Notes: generated from the sequence alone by a model not told the origin. Counted from the first letter of the stretch, positions 31,785 to 44,313 are shown. The stretch: DNA of 64,000 nucleotides from Rhizophagus irregularis (GCF_026210795.1 NC_089456.1:932501-996500), one strand, 5' to 3'. Program-made: numbers and translations.

Positions 31785-32076
31785 AGGACCCTGGACATCT
31801 CTTATAAAACTTACAACTGACTTTTTATCAAAAAAAGACCTAATTTACTCTTTTTTTATTTTCCGTTTTTTGTGATTATCTTGGTATCCAGTGATCTGAT
31901 TCATGCAGATTTTTTTTATTTTGTAGAACTCAATGAGAGCTATAAAACAAAAAAAGTTCGTACAAATTAGATCACTAGATGCCAAGATAATCACAAAAAA
32001 CTGATTTTTTTTGTGAAATTTAAGTCAATCTGCAAAAAAGTTACCACTGAGTTATATATGTAATATCTGGGATCCT
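31785..32076. mobile_element. Foldback MITE, AGGACCCC family (292 bp)
   Basis: Left AGGACCCTGGACATCT pairs with the right end ATATCTGGGATCCT. Most of the interior is also self-complementary, with ACAAAAAACGG-type and GATCTGATTC/TTAGATCACTAGATGCC arms around a central TTGTAGAACTCAATGAGAGC. The arms are recognisably those of the copy at 37755. The flanking 8-mers agree only partly (five of eight), so this copy is older. Confidence 0.75.
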
Positions 32077-33041
32077 AGTTTAAGACTTGTTGAAAAAGAT
32101 AGTTATGTAACTATTGCTACTTGAATGCTCTTCCAATTTCTTGAAGAAAAATTGAACACTATAATAGCAAGCTATAAGTTAACATTCTTATAGGATGTTT
32201 TGAATTTGATTGCAAAATATAAAAACAAGAAGTTGGAGAGTGCTACCATCATATTGGTAATTAATAGTATACAAAATATAAATACAGCAGGTCATACATA
32301 ACTACAGTTAGCAAGGCAAGTTAGTAGAGTATAAGCAGAAAAAATCACGAAAAAAAAACTATTTAAAGATGTTCATGATGCAAAAAAAAAGAAATATACC
32401 AGAAAAGATTTTAAAATGGTTTAAATACTAGAAAAAAATACAAGATGTGCCAGTATTTAAAATCACTGTATAAAGATGAAAAATATTAGAAATTAGGCAT
32501 TGTTATCTTTTGTAAACACTGTATTTTATATATGTTATTTTTAGCGAAAATTTTTTATTGCTTAAAATTGATTGAAATAAATTATAATTAATAAAGCTTT
32601 TTATTATTCAGTTTAATATGTATAGGAGCTAATATTTTCAAATTCAATAGCTGGAAATATTACATTCAGAAAGTCTGAAATTTCAGCTGAAGGCCGATTA
32701 TGTTATGCAAAATGCTTATTATATTACTTAAATCTAATTTAACTGAATCATAATGTTGGCCCTGAAGTTCCTTAAACAATTAAATAAAAATAAATTTGAT
32801 TTATTATAGTATAATATTGTTTAAATCAGCTAAAATTGGCAAAAACACTATAAAATCATTACTGATAAACTATTAAAATACTAATATGGATTTAGATAGT
32901 AAAACTATTCTAAGTTTAGTTCAGTTAAACTTGGTAATACAAACTTTGAAAAATATTGAAAAATATTAGAAGCATTATATCTTTTAAGTGTTTGATATGA
33001 TCATGAAATATTAGAAATAGTACTCTCGTATTTGTGATCTA
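32077..33041. other. AT-rich debris
   Basis: No open frame, inverted repeat or tandem repeat that I can support. Confidence 0.4.
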
Positions 33042-33176
33042 CCGTATTTTGCGGTATATAAGCACCCCATTTTGCACTTGATGCCGGCCAAGATCCTCAT
33101 AATTTTGGCCAAAATCGCCATAATTCTGGCCAGGGGTGCTTACTTTCGGGGGGGTGCTTACTTACCGCAAAATATG
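33042..33176. mobile_element. MITE with CCGTATTTTGCGG ends, probable TA target
   Basis: Left CCGTATTTTGCGGTATATAA followed by GCACCCC pairs with GGGGTGCTTACTTACCGCAAAATATGA at the right. Both outer flanks are TA, so a Tc1/mariner (pogo-like) origin is plausible. The interior contains repeated GGCCAAAATC/GGCCAGGGG words. It is related in its GCACCCC ends to 4349-4437. Confidence 0.7.
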
Positions 33177-33179
33177 ATA

Positions 33180-33950
33180 TTTAGGAAAATACTAGAAGAG
33201 AATTCAAGAATATTTTCTAAGAATAGATATATTAAAATGTATAAAAAGTTTTATAGAAGTGGTAAAGAGAGTAGTTTACTAACAAGTTATATATATTGTA
33301 CTATATATGACTCCTTAGTTTTCATACCTAAAAATACTTATTCTGGTGATTATTTCTATTGAAATAACTACTTTAAGAGATGTATTAATGGAGATATTAT
33401 TTCAAACGAACATGTAAGAAGAAAAAATATTTTCCAATCTATTGATATAAGAAAATTTACCATTTGGCAGTATAAGCAATACATATTATGGAAAGAGGCT
33501 AAAATTAATTGTCTTTGTTTAGAGCTTTTTTTCCCAATTTACCTCACATTTAGAAAAAAATAAATTGGTATTGATATTATATAATTATGATACTCATACA
33601 ATTCTCTATAAAGCTTATTATGCACAGACTAATGCAACTATAGCAGAAAATACTATGCTAAGTGCTCCAAAATTTGAGCCAGCTTGTATTATTAATGCTA
33701 GACAAAAAATGAGTTTGCCAATTTCTCATCATGTGTTGAACCAAAAATCTGAAGCACTAAATGGGCCAATTTCTCCTCCATTACTATGAAAGTCTGTTGC
33801 ATTAATGCAACATAGTGCAAATGCATCTGAAATTAGAAATCTTTGGAATAATCAATCAAATATGCTAATATTTCTAGTAAGACTACTTTGGATAATCTTG
33901 CTGAAGCCTGAAACATATTTTGATTCTGTGTAAATAAATAAAGGAAGAAA
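33180..33950 (+). pseudogene. Decayed coding remnants, unknown
   Basis: Open stretches read NRYIKMYKKFYRSGKESS, YIYCTIYDSLVFIPKNTYSG and IDIRKFTIWQYKQYILWKEA, then (33565-33789) IAENTMLSAPKFEPACIINA. They are interrupted by stops and shifts. Composition is that of old protein-coding DNA. I recognise no domain. Confidence 0.35.
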
Positions 33951-34688
33951 ATAAACTTAGCTATTAGCCATTAAGGTGCTTTGCAATATCTTTCAACTGA
34001 ATATTAGTATTATATATCTTAATTATATTTAGCCAAACATAGCTTATACTTTATTTTTTTGTAAAATGATAGCTACTATATAATCTGCATGTATGATCGT
34101 TTAGTAAAATTGGTTAAAGACGCTATACATGAAATGTATTACCTGCCAAATTTTCCAGATCAGATTTTAACCCAGATCCCGAATATTATCTTAATGATAA
34201 AATAATATATTGTCCAGCCACAATGCATGTAGGCGTGTGCAATATAAATTAGCACATTTTTGATCCTCATTAAAGCATATATAATGTAATAGTAATATAC
34301 TGCAAATCATTTGTGTGAGTGTAACTATTGCTTGTGCAACAAATTAATTTTACACATAAGAAATCGATCTCCAAAATATTTTGAATTTTTTCCCTATCTG
34401 AATAGCATTTATTTATGAGTTTATTTCCTCTGAAGCATTGCATTACTACAGGCTATTCCTACTAGATTCTAACTAAAGTATATGGGCTGATTTGTCTACC
34501 TTTAATTAAAAATTAAAATATTGATTTTGTTACATTTTTTTTATACAAAATATTATATAATATACAGTAAATTGGGGGTGAATATTAAAAAATTTTTATT
34601 TAATGTTGTTATACTATAATTTGGCAAATATTTCTTTTAAATTAATATAATTCTTAGCACTTATTATATATGTTAAAAATTTGTATTT

Positions 34689-35015
34689 CAACTTTAAACA
34701 TAAATATCTCCAGATCCAATAATCCAATCAGCAAGCTCTTTTTTCGCTCATATAGATCAGATCAAGGGCTTTCCAAAGAACCTATATTTATAAAAAATGG
34801 ATCAGTAGATTCCAAGATATTTGCATTTAAGCATGTTAAAAAATTCATACCTCAACTTTAAACGTAAATATTTCTGGATCTAATGATTCAATCGGTGAGC
34901 TCTTTTTTCGCCTATAAAGTCCAGAACAAGAGTTTTCCAACAAGCTTAAAATTATAGAAAATGGATCAGTGAATCTTGATATATTTGTGACTAAATATGG
35001 TAATGCAAACTCTGA
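34689..35015. repeat. Direct tandem duplication, period about 164 bp
   Basis: Two copies start with CAACTTTAAAC (34689 and 34853). They share AATATCTCCAGATCCAATAA-like, AGCTCTTTTTTCGC and AAAATGGATCAGT segments with about 80% identity by eye. Part of the unit (AATATCTC.GCATCCAGTAATTC) also resembles the arms of the foldback MITE at 37755. Confidence 0.7.
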
Positions 35016-35479
35016 TATAAAATAATTATTTTTATTGTTTAAAAATATCTATTATGATATCATCTTTTATATGATATTTTTATTATACTTTATAAACATT
35101 TATAGCTACTAAAACTATATAAATTTTTATTTTACTTTATATATTTTATTAAAATATACTTACTTTTTAATAATATATGTTAAAAATTCCATATATATGA
35201 AAAATGGATTTTTTATTAGTGAAATGGGTTTTTTCACAACTCTTTTACATTTAATAATTTAAGTTTCACAAATGTAAATTTTTGTTCAATTTATTATTTA
35301 GTCAAGTAATCATCAATCAGATGATTTTTTGGTATTACAAAAACAATTTTGAGTAACAAAAATTATAAAAATCAATTCAATAACTTTTTTTAATGCAGAG
35401 TAAACAAATTAGCCTATATGGGTAAGTTTTTGTTTTATTGATTTAATTATTGCAATAATTTAATTCAATATCCAATTTT

Positions 35480-36200
35480 TCTTTTAGATTTTTTTGGAGA
35501 TGGACTTGTTCTTATTATATGCATGCTTGAAAAACAAGCATAATTATTACAACATCTTAAATGCTTTCAAATTGATTTATCCTTCAAATGTGTTAAAGGT
35601 GATATTAATAAGTTTGAAATAAACTCATATGATGATTATTACAATTTAAGTAAGTAAATATTAAGTATTTATTTTCTGAAAAAAAAATAATGAAATTTAT
35701 TAATATTATTTATTTATTTAGTTTTATCTTACCGTCGTATTTATACAAATGTAAATACAGCAGAAAAATACTACCATTTATTTATAACTCTATTTGATAT
35801 TATCAAACAATTAACTGGAAAACCTATTCAAGTTAAACATATTCATGGTAATAGATGGAGTTGTATTATAGGGGATTTTGACATGGCATAAATGAAAGGG
35901 TTAGGATTAACACTACATAGTTTAGATACACATATGAATAGAAAGTTCACATTATGAATATCTTCAAGTTATGTTAAATACATTTTCAAAGGTAATAATT
36001 TCAAAAATCAGAATAATTATTATTTATTTATTTTATTTAATTTTTAATCTTTTGGTTTAGAAATCTACATAATAAACATTTTAGTGATTTAATTAAGAAA
36101 AAGATGATTTCATTACTAAAAGCAACAAGCAAAGCAGAATTAGATCAGATTTTTCTGAATATTGAAAAATCTGATGAAGATGGTGTAAATTGTATTTTAC
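35480..36200 (+). pseudogene. Remnant of a MULE-like transposase
   Basis: Fragments read FKCVKGDINKFEINSYDD, RRIYTNVNTAEKYYHLFITL and FDIIKQLTGKPIQVKHIHG, then NRWSCIIGDFDMA-stop-MKGLGLTLHSLD. The pattern (transposase core with IHG.GW.CI..D.D.AQ.KGLG) matches a highly repeated Rhizophagus transposon family that I recall as MULE-related. Intron-like gaps lie at about 35655-35720. Stops at the expected Gln position and elsewhere show decay. Confidence 0.5.
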
Positions 36201-36329
36201 TAAAAATTTATTTTATTTATTTATTAATTTATTTTATTTATTTTTTTTTAAACTAACTAGCTAATTCTATTATTTTAATTAAATTGGATTGATTATTATC
36301 AAAGACCTTATATTTTAGCAACCATTAAT

Positions 36330-37255
36330 TCATCTGCGTCATTAAGTTGTATTGATTTTACAAAGTTATATTTTATATTTGAGCAAATTGGTACTTTTTT
36401 TTTTAAATTTAACTTATCCTTTTTTTTTAACTTTTATAGATTATATTTTTAAAAGGCAATTTCTATTTGTACACGAGGTGTTTAAACACGGGTCATATTA
36501 GTAGATTAAAAACAGCATTCAAAACCTCCTTTAGTGCCTTAAGTAAACTTGCAGAGCAGGTGAAAATACATATATTTATCTGTAATATAATAAGAATAAA
36601 AAGTAAAAGAGTATAATGTTAGTAGCATTCAATTTCAAATTAAAAAACAAAAAATTAGTCTATTAAAAATTATATTTATATGACCTGTATACAAACACCC
36701 TGTGTAAACTTAGAAATTTTCTTTTTAAAAATATTAGTTTTAGAGTTCAGGTTATATTTTGGCCAAATTAAGTATAATTCTGGTCAAAATTAAGCATAAT
36801 GCAGACTCAAAAATTATCTAATTATTTCGCAACATTTTATTTTTTAATAATTATTTATCTGTTATTTAATTTATTATTTTTATTAATTATTATTTTATCT
36901 ATAATTTACATATTTTTAATTATAAATTATAAAAATTGACAGTTTAATTTATATTAATTATTTATTTTTTTTATTGATAATAAAAAAAAAAGATTATTAA
37001 TTTCAGTAAATTGACAATTAAATTTACTGATTTACAAATAATTTTGATAAACTGAAATTATATTTTATTAAGTAAATTTAAATCTATATTATTTAAAATT
37101 TTACTATAACTCATATTTTGAGTTTTAGCAAATTAGTATAAATTTAAAATGTAATAATTTAATTTTTAGTAAATTAGGTCTATTTTAACAGGAGCAAAAA
37201 GTGCTAAATTCATGCAGATCAGTTATGAGTTTTATATGTGATATAGGTTCTACAT
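36330..37255. repeat. Dispersed repeat copy A (paralogue of 44880-46165)
   Basis: GTATTGATTTTACAAA, TTATATTTTATATTTGAGCA and AAATTTAACTTATCC, later TTATATTTTGGCCAAA and CATGCAGATCAGTTATGAG, match copy B at 44890-46155 in the same order. Copy A carries its own insertion (36470-36706) and lacks the 767-bp insertion of copy B. Confidence 0.8.
36470..36706. mobile_element. 237-bp terminal-inverted-repeat element inside repeat copy A
   Basis: Left TACACGAGGTGTTTAAACAC followed by GGGTCATATTA is the inverse of TATATGACCTGTATACAAAC followed by ACCCTGTGTA. Repeat copy B lacks it, which supports insertion. The target duplication is unclear. Confidence 0.7.
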
Positions 37256-37754
37256 CAATTATATAAAAAAAAAGATTTATATATTTTATAATTTTTTTAT
37301 ATTTCTAAGCAGATTTATAGAATTTTGAAATTTATTATATATTAATATATTTTTTATATTCATAAATGATGATAATGATAATAAAAATTTCTTTATTTAA
37401 TGGTTTAAAGTATGTAATTCAAAAAAAAATTTATCAAAGTTTTTAAACAATATATTATTATGAAAATTAATAAAACTTTCCATAAAGTTAATCTAATTTT
37501 AATATTTAAATTTTTATAATCTTTATCAAAATTTTTAAAATTTCTCTACAACTTTTCATATCACTCTCTTAGTACAAAATTTGTTCGTGAAATATACGTG
37601 TTATTTATTACATCAGCAAATGCATCATTTAACTTTTGATCTTGTTTCCAATAAACAAATAAATAATTAAAAAGTTATAATTTCTTGATGCAGAAGTCAT
37701 TTTTTATTTAAAATTTAATCTTTAAAGTCGAAAGAAATTGAAAGAATTTTTCTT
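37256..37754. other. AT-rich debris
   Basis: No supported feature, only A/T-rich sequence beyond the end of repeat copy A. Confidence 0.4.
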
Positions 37755-38027
37755 AGGACCCCGGATATCTTGGCCAAAAACACCCCTTTTTGCTGAAACT
37801 CAAAAAATCGTTTTTTGTAAATATCTCAGCATCCAGTAATTCAATTTTAATGAACTTTTTTTTTATTTTGTAGCCCTCATTTAGCTCTACAATTTAAAAA
37901 AAAGTTCATCAAAATTGGACCACTGGATGCCGAGATATTTACAAAAAACGATTTTTTGAGCCCTAAAAAATGGGCCAATCTGCCGAAAGTGTGACTTATG
38001 ACCTGTTTTGGAGATATCTGGGGTCCT
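37755..38027. mobile_element. Foldback MITE, AGGACCCC family, intact (273 bp)
   Basis: Left AGGACCCCGGATATCT and right AGATATCTGGGGTCCT are inverse with one mismatch. The perfect 8-bp target duplication TTTTTCTT lies on both sides (37747-37754, 38028-38035). Long internal arms (ATCGTTTTTTGTAAATATCT with its complement AGATATTTACAAAAAACGAT) make nearly the whole element one hairpin. The sharp duplication suggests the youngest copy here. Confidence 0.92.
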
Positions 38028-38425
38028 TTTTTCTTGGTATGCTATAACAATTCTATAAAAAAGTATTATTATATATATATTTTATCTGAAAGATATGATC
38101 GTAATATAACTGATTAAAGAAATTGATAATATAATTGAATTATATAACTAATTCTCTCAATTGAAAATGAGGCATGATTAACACATCTAAATTACTGCAT
38201 TTGAAGAACTGATCTGTAAATCTGATACATTCTGATTAAGGAAGTTGGAAATGTGATTGAATCATTAAATTATTTCTCAAAAAATAGGATGTATTGTTTA
38301 CAACATATTATTGTTCTTGTAAATATTTATATTATAAATTAATAAAATATGTCAAATTAATAAAATATGGCTTATACAATAAAAAATTGAGTGTATAAAT
38401 GATTGATTAGTTCTGATTTTATGTA

Positions 38426-39386
38426 CAGTCAACTCTCTTTATAGTCACACATTTGGGACAGTCCATATTTGGTGATTATAAAGAGATGTGACTATATAAA
38501 AAATTTCTTATATTAGTATATCATAATTCCGGCCAAAAATTAACATAATTTTAGCCAAAATTATACTCAAAACTTTATTGTATCATAACTCCACCAATAT
38601 TAATCGTAGAGAGATGATCTTACCGTCATTCGATTCGTCTTGATGAGACGGTTCTAATGGTATAAAATACGTCGAAATCCAATCACTAGATTAATTTCCG
38701 AAATTAAAAAAATATTAATGGTTTTTGTGTAATAACTCTGCCAATATTGATCCTAGAGAGACAATCTTACTACCATTCGATTCGTCTTAATGCGGCGAAT
38801 CTAATGGTATAAAATACATTGAAATCCAATCACTATATCAATTTCCGAAATTAAAAAATATTAAATGGTTTTTAAGTAGTAACTCCGTCAATATTGATCA
38901 CAGAGAGATGAGCTTACCACCATTCGATTCGCCTTGATGAGGCGATTCCAACGAGCTATTAATCGTCTTTTTACAATCACTAGATACCGAGAAATTTAGC
39001 AAAATGTTAAATGGCGCAGTAAACGTAAATCAAGAAATATAATAATGCCGATGCTTAACATTTTGTTGAATAACTCATCAGCCAGTGATCGCAAAAGGAT
39101 AAAACTATCACCATTCGATTCATCTCAGTAAGACGATTCTAACAAGCTATGATACATCTTTGTACGATTATTAGATGCCAAGTTATTTAATATATTCTTT
39201 ATATAACTGTGATTATAAACGGTTCTTTTTAATATAAGATTTTTGAGGATAGGTGTGATAGTGACTATAGATAGATTGTGACTATATAGGATAGTTTTTA
39301 ATAATAAAGTGTTTTGAACATTCAACTGGTGTGACTATATAGTAGAATGTGACTATAACGGGAGTGACTATAGAGGGAGTTGACTG
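38426..39386. mobile_element. Non-autonomous Tc1/mariner-like element (961 bp)
   Basis: CAGTCAACTCTCTTTATAGT at the left and the complement of ACTATAGAGGGAGTTGACTG at the right are inverse with few mismatches. Both are bounded by TA, the Tc1/mariner target. GTGACTATA words recur subterminally. There is no transposase. The centre is a tandem array, listed separately. Confidence 0.88.
38583..39200. repeat. Four tandem units of about 148 bp inside the Tc1-like element
   Basis: Each unit has AACTC.(G/C)CAATATTGATC, AGAGAGA.GATCTTAC, CATTCGATTCGTCTTGATGA and ATCCAATCACTAGAT. They start near 38585, 38732, 38880 and 39065. Within each, CGATTCGTCTTGATGAGACG-like segments can pair with neighbours. 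They hold no open frame. Confidence 0.8.
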
Positions 39387-39418
39387 TAGTTTGTATTGTT
39401 AGATTCTATTCATTAAAA

Positions 39419-39515
39419 ATGTCTTTAAGAACGAAAATTAAAGTACAATACTTTTGTAATAAGTGTGAAGGTAAATTAGTAGATTCAAGAATGAAAATAA
39501 AGTATGAAGAGCTTA
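39419..39515 (+). pseudogene. 5' fragment of CMC/Tnp2-like transposon ORF (interrupted)
   Basis: MSLRTKIKVQYFCNKCEGK opens a zinc-binding N-terminus (CNKCEGKLVDSR) typical of Tnp2-like fungal transposons. It stops making sense at 39515, where the 5.1-kb element begins. After removing that element and one TTA, the frame continues at 44602 as MLRKIKYQKARLSVLPDDNK and on to about 44760. The rest of the same transposon lies at 46190-47360. Confidence 0.7.
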
Positions 39516-39889
39516 GGCGACACAAAGTGGTAAAAATGATTTTCATATCTGAAATTAAATTTGCGTGATCCGGCTACACAGATTTTTATTTTTAAAATCA
39601 AAAAATTTTTTATCCAATAAAATTTAACATCTAACATTTAGAACTTAAAATTTTATATATTAAAAATTTTTGTTACTGCACATTGTTTTAAATTTGTAAT
39701 ATTAAAATCATTTTATTGTAAGTACCTTTTATTTTATTATTTGCGTCGAAAAATCCTTTACACATGTACATATTAAATATTCAAAAAAATGTATAAATTG
39801 AAAAAAGAATGTATGAATTAAATTTATAAATAAATTGTTAACCATTGTTAATTAATCCCACTTCGTTAAGCAATTATAATGCTTATGGC

Positions 39890-40625
39890 TCATTGACTTT
39901 TCTTTTATGACTGCGCCAGGACCTCAAAGAATACATATAATACTGGGATCCAATTTTGTATAAACTTACTATGTAATTTCTTAATAAGTCATATGTTTGA
40001 AATTGTATAACCAAATAGCAGTTACGCAAAAAGTCAGATTTTTATTTGTATAACAATAATGATTTTTACAATAAGTAAGATTTTCATTTTGTATAATGGA
40101 TATTAGAATTTTTTTTTATATACATATTGGGCATCAATATCTATCGGGTATTTAAAATTTTAACATGCAATTTTGTTTAAATAATTTTTTTAATAATTTT
40201 TTTTAAAAAAATTTTTTAAGTATTTGTTAAAATTTTTAAATAGTTTTTAATAATATTTATTAAAATTTTCAATAAAATTTATTTGAAATTTTTCTTTAAA
40301 AATTTTTTTTTATATAAACTCAGATTTATAATTGTATAATTTATAATAAAATTTGAACTTATGTGATGATTTTGTATAAAGCTTCTAATAAAATTAGGCG
40401 TATAAAGTTATATTAAAATTTTGGGTCTGGATCTGAGTTGTATATGTATTCTTCGGGGTCCTACTGCGCCCCTGATTGAGATAAAACTAGTAAAAAATGC
40501 TTCATTGACTTTCCTTTTATGACTGCGCCTCTGATTGAGATAAAACTACTAGTAAAAATGCCTTGTTGACTTTCCTTTTATAACTGCGCCCCTGATTGAA
40601 ATAAAACTACTAGTAAAAAACGCGA
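39890..40625. repeat. 61-bp tandem repeat, first unit split by a MITE
   Basis: Three units contain TTGACTTTCCTTTTATGACT, GCGCCCCTGATTGAGATAAA and ACTACTAGTAAAAAATG. The first runs 39893-39917 and resumes at 40463. The others are 40499-40560 and 40561-40622. They end directly before the transposase start, the position of a promoter. Confidence 0.85.
39918..40462. mobile_element. MITE of the AGGACCCC family, intact (545 bp)
   Basis: Left AGGACCTCAAAGAATACATA is inverse to right TATGTATTCTTCGGGGTCCT. The perfect 8-bp duplication ACTGCGCC is present (39910-39917, 40463-40470). The unbroken tandem units next to it give the pre-insertion sequence, so the boundaries are certain. Repeated TTTGTATAA words fill the interior. 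Confidence 0.93.
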
Positions 40626-40667
40626 AAAAATAAATTCACGAACCTTTTTTTCCTGAATTTTAGCAAA

Positions 40668-43600
40668 ATGCCGTTTGCAAATATTTGCATCTCTAAAGGG
40701 TTACGAGTTCTTCATGGATGGTACATCCATCCTATTCCTTATGAAATGACAATAAAAGAATTCTTTGTAAAGTTTGTATTAACCAAAGAATTGTCCCCTG
40801 AATGCGGTATTAATATAGCAGCTTCTGAAGTAATAGAACGCGTTGAGTTAAGTGAGACACCAGTATCAACTGCAACTCGAGTCAGTCCTGATTGTGGTAT
40901 AATAGAACTTACATCAAGTAGAGGTGTACATATACATTATCAGCTCAAAAATGATACCAGAATAATTCCTGATTTAGTACCACAACGGAACAGCTTCATG
41001 ATTATGATGCAAAATGCGTATAGAACCCAGTTGTACTTGCCAACCTTCTCACAGCCAGAAAAAGCAAATCGCAAGCAAACATTACGCTGTGATCTTGTTG
41101 ATTGGATTCACCTTCATAATGGAGGATAGTCTACCCAATCACTCGCTGATACACAAGGCAAACAATTTATTGTTAGCTTGGTTGAGACAATTTGGTACAT
41201 TGACATGTGCAATCATGAAAAACTCAAAGAGCGTAGTTATCATATACCTGAACTTTTCCATGAGTTTTTCAGGCGTGCAGATCCAGAATCATACAAGTAA
41301 TCATGAAAATCTTTTGATGCAAATGATCTCAATTTGCATTGTCAAGCTCTTGCTTCATACGCTACATTATCATGAATGCTAAGGGTGAATTTTGATTGGC
41401 TTCGGGATGCATTTGACCATTTCATCATTGCTATTTCACGTTATGTTGAGTTTCTGCAACGCCAGCATGATATTACTGCTAAAAATCATGCATCGGAAAC
41501 TCATGTGCGATCTATTGATAAAGCCGTCACAGTCAAAGTCCATAAGAAAAATATTTGGGTAATACCTGTTGACAAAACCAAATATAATCATCTTAAAAGC
41601 TTGCTCATTGATTTGCCATCATGGAAACCAGTTGATATTGAAGAATATCTACCGAATGATCCAGTGTAAGTAGATAGAATAGAATTAGCATTGTTAATGA
41701 TTGTTAATATATAATAATGAAATTTGCATTTATAGACAAAGAATGCGCTACATCCAGGGGTTATTTTATGCATTTTCCTTCAAAATTGGGGAATATCGAT
41801 TTAACTCTGGGAATAACTCTTTTAATGCAATTTCTATATGGAAAATTGACGAACAAGCTGATGAAATGACAACTTTACAAGAGAACACCCGTATTGTGAG
41901 TGAATTGCAAACTAACGCGCCTCATTATCACACAAGAGCAATGCGAATAAATTATCAATGTACCTGTGATCTTCTGCTCCTAAAGGTCAAGTCATCAACA
42001 CTTCGAACAATATATCGAATGTTAACAGAAGACTTTTCTGCAGCTAACACTACAAACGATGCAAAAGTTGATGAACGTGTTAACCTTGCTTTAGAACTTG
42101 GAGATCCAGAAATTACCATTGACTTATGTGAACATGGAAGCAGTAGATCCAGCAAATACGAAACCTTTTGGAAATTTGCAGCTCAGTTTCTTGTAGGAAA
42201 AGCAGCAGATGCTGTAACTGCTGTAGATGAATGCAGACATGACACAGTCGTGCATCTTGCCACTGCAATCTCAGTGAATGATCTTTTATATCAGATTAAA
42301 CGTGAATGCCTACCGGAAATACCAATTCCTAGTGTGCAATGGTTACGACTGCAGTTCTGGCCCAAGAATCCAACGTGACTCAGTAGCTTGCAATTTACTG
42401 GTCTATTGCCTCTAAAGTTTATGGTCCAAACACGTCAACTACGAGCTTTCCATCAGGATGTTCACTATGCATCAGCATTGTTCCGTTATGAGAAGGAATT
42501 TGCTGTTAAGTTTAGAGAGATCACAAATTTGATCTTTCTAGATGACAAGCATCGCTGCAAAGTTGGAGAACTCAGATTTCCCGTTGCTGCAGTGGAAAGA
42601 GGAAAGAAAGTCATGGTCAGTAAGGACACCACATTTGCAGTTGCAGACCATAACTTCACCAAAACAGTAATTATACCAAGCGTTGCAATGATATGCAACA
42701 TACCTGAATCGGTAAATAGTAATTTCTACGCAGGAAAGGTACATATTGAATTAAAAGATCCAATCTTTAAACCTTCCTCGCCTCTCCGACATGCAACAGA
42801 ACTGTACCATCTACTTCTTGATGAAGGGCTTGTTAACAAGCCTGTACTATGTCTCTATACGGATGGTGGACCTGATCATCATTGCACATACACTCATATT
42901 TAGCTTTCATATATTTGTCTTTTCATTGCACTGGACCTTGATTATTTTGTTGCTGTTCGAACTCCTCCACAAAATTCATGGAAAAATCCTGTTGAGAGAA
43001 TCATGTCAATTCTAAACCTAGGGCTACAAAGCGTTAGTTTGATGTGAACAGAAATGAATAATGATTCAGAGAAGCTAATGAGCAAGTGCGGCACAATGAA
43101 CAAAATCCGCAAAACAGCTGAAAAGAATCCCACTCTGAAAGTAGATCTAAATGCAAGCCTTCAGGCTCCAATTAATTTGATTCGTAACGTGTTTGACCGT
43201 CAATTTCTTAAAGACGAGCTCTTCAAAACATTTACCGCAGCATCAGAGACTGAAATGGAGAGACTCTGGGAAACAATGCAGCTTGTAGATGACAGTGTTA
43301 CCAACGAAGACCGTACTGCAGAACATATAAGACAAAGGGTAAATAAAAAGTTTGATTGAATAAAAAAATACCCGATTAACTATTAACTTTCTTACTTTTA
43401 TTTAAAGCCGCTTCTACAAAATTTCTTTGAACATTGTTGTACAGCAAGGCATTACTCGTTTACAATAAAAAAATGCGGCGAACCAGCTTGTACCATTTGC
43501 CGCCCTCCTTGTTGTTTGCCAGAAGATTTTGAACAATTGCATCGTCTTCCTGATCCACAGCCTGGAGAAGACATGCATTACAAGTCATTTGAAGAGCTGT

Positions 43601-44313
43601 ATGGTAAAGCAACAACAGAAGATCAGATATTCGCTTAAAAATACTAAAACAAAAATGAAGGAAAAAATGAAATATAAAAGAGCAAAACATACAATGCCAT
43701 TTTGCCCTACTGCTGCACGTGCAAAAAATGTTAGCATCACTGTAAATTGCGTTGAATGTGAGAAACCACGTCTCATATTCAGTGCAAAGAAACTCTCCGA
43801 AAAAGATAAGACAATACTGCGAAGATTCTTGGATACAATCTTCTATACTTGCGGTATGTCTTTCCATAACACATGTGATCTAGCAATGGCTATCTCGCCA
43901 AAATATGATGACGGTGATGAAGAAGGCGACGATCAAGAAGAAATCATGGATGTAGAAGGTGATAACAAAAATGAACGAGACGAACCTGAAGACTCGGATA
44001 ATGAGGATGAAGAATCTGGTAATAATGAGGAAGAAGAGCCTGTGGAAGAGCCTGAGAAGAGGAGGATTCTATTCGTGAAATATTTTTAAGAGTCTTTGTC
44101 AATGACTCGTGGTCCTGTGCATCGCAAGTCGAGAAACCATACTATTCAGCTGGGATCTTTCTGGACGTTTATTTCAAATGCGGAAGTCTGGAAGTTACTA
44201 ATGTAGCAAAAGGAGAACACCCACATTGCAGTGGTTGTGGTGGCAATACTAATTTGTCAAATAAACGTTTAAGATGGAAACAGGGTGGAGTAGCAATGGG
44301 AAGCGTAAAATAG
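40668..44313 (+). pseudogene. Decayed DDE-type transposase of an unnamed family
   Basis: A long frame (40668-41665, intron, 41736-43338, intron, about 43408-44313) is broken by in-frame stops at 41127, 41298, 41304, 41373, 42376, 42901 and 43045, and by shifts near 43630 and 44060. The catalytic core reads FLDDKHRCKVGE (Asp 1), LYTDGGPDHHC (Asp 2) and NSWKNPVERIMS (Glu), followed by LNLGLQSVSLM. Other marks are FNSGNNSFNAISIWKID and FTKTVIIPSVAMICNIP. C-terminal Cys pairs are CGEPACTICRPPCC, CVECEKP and HCSGCGG. Proteins with DDKH...SDGGPDHR...NPVERIMS occur, as far as I recall, in cnidarians and other invertebrates. The acidic tail (43900-44060) is charged and low-complexity. Confidence 0.8.

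Noticed and set aside
42486-42744. Minus-strand frames within the DDE transposase
   Set aside because: The plus strand carries the conserved DDKH and FTKT motifs; these are shadows.
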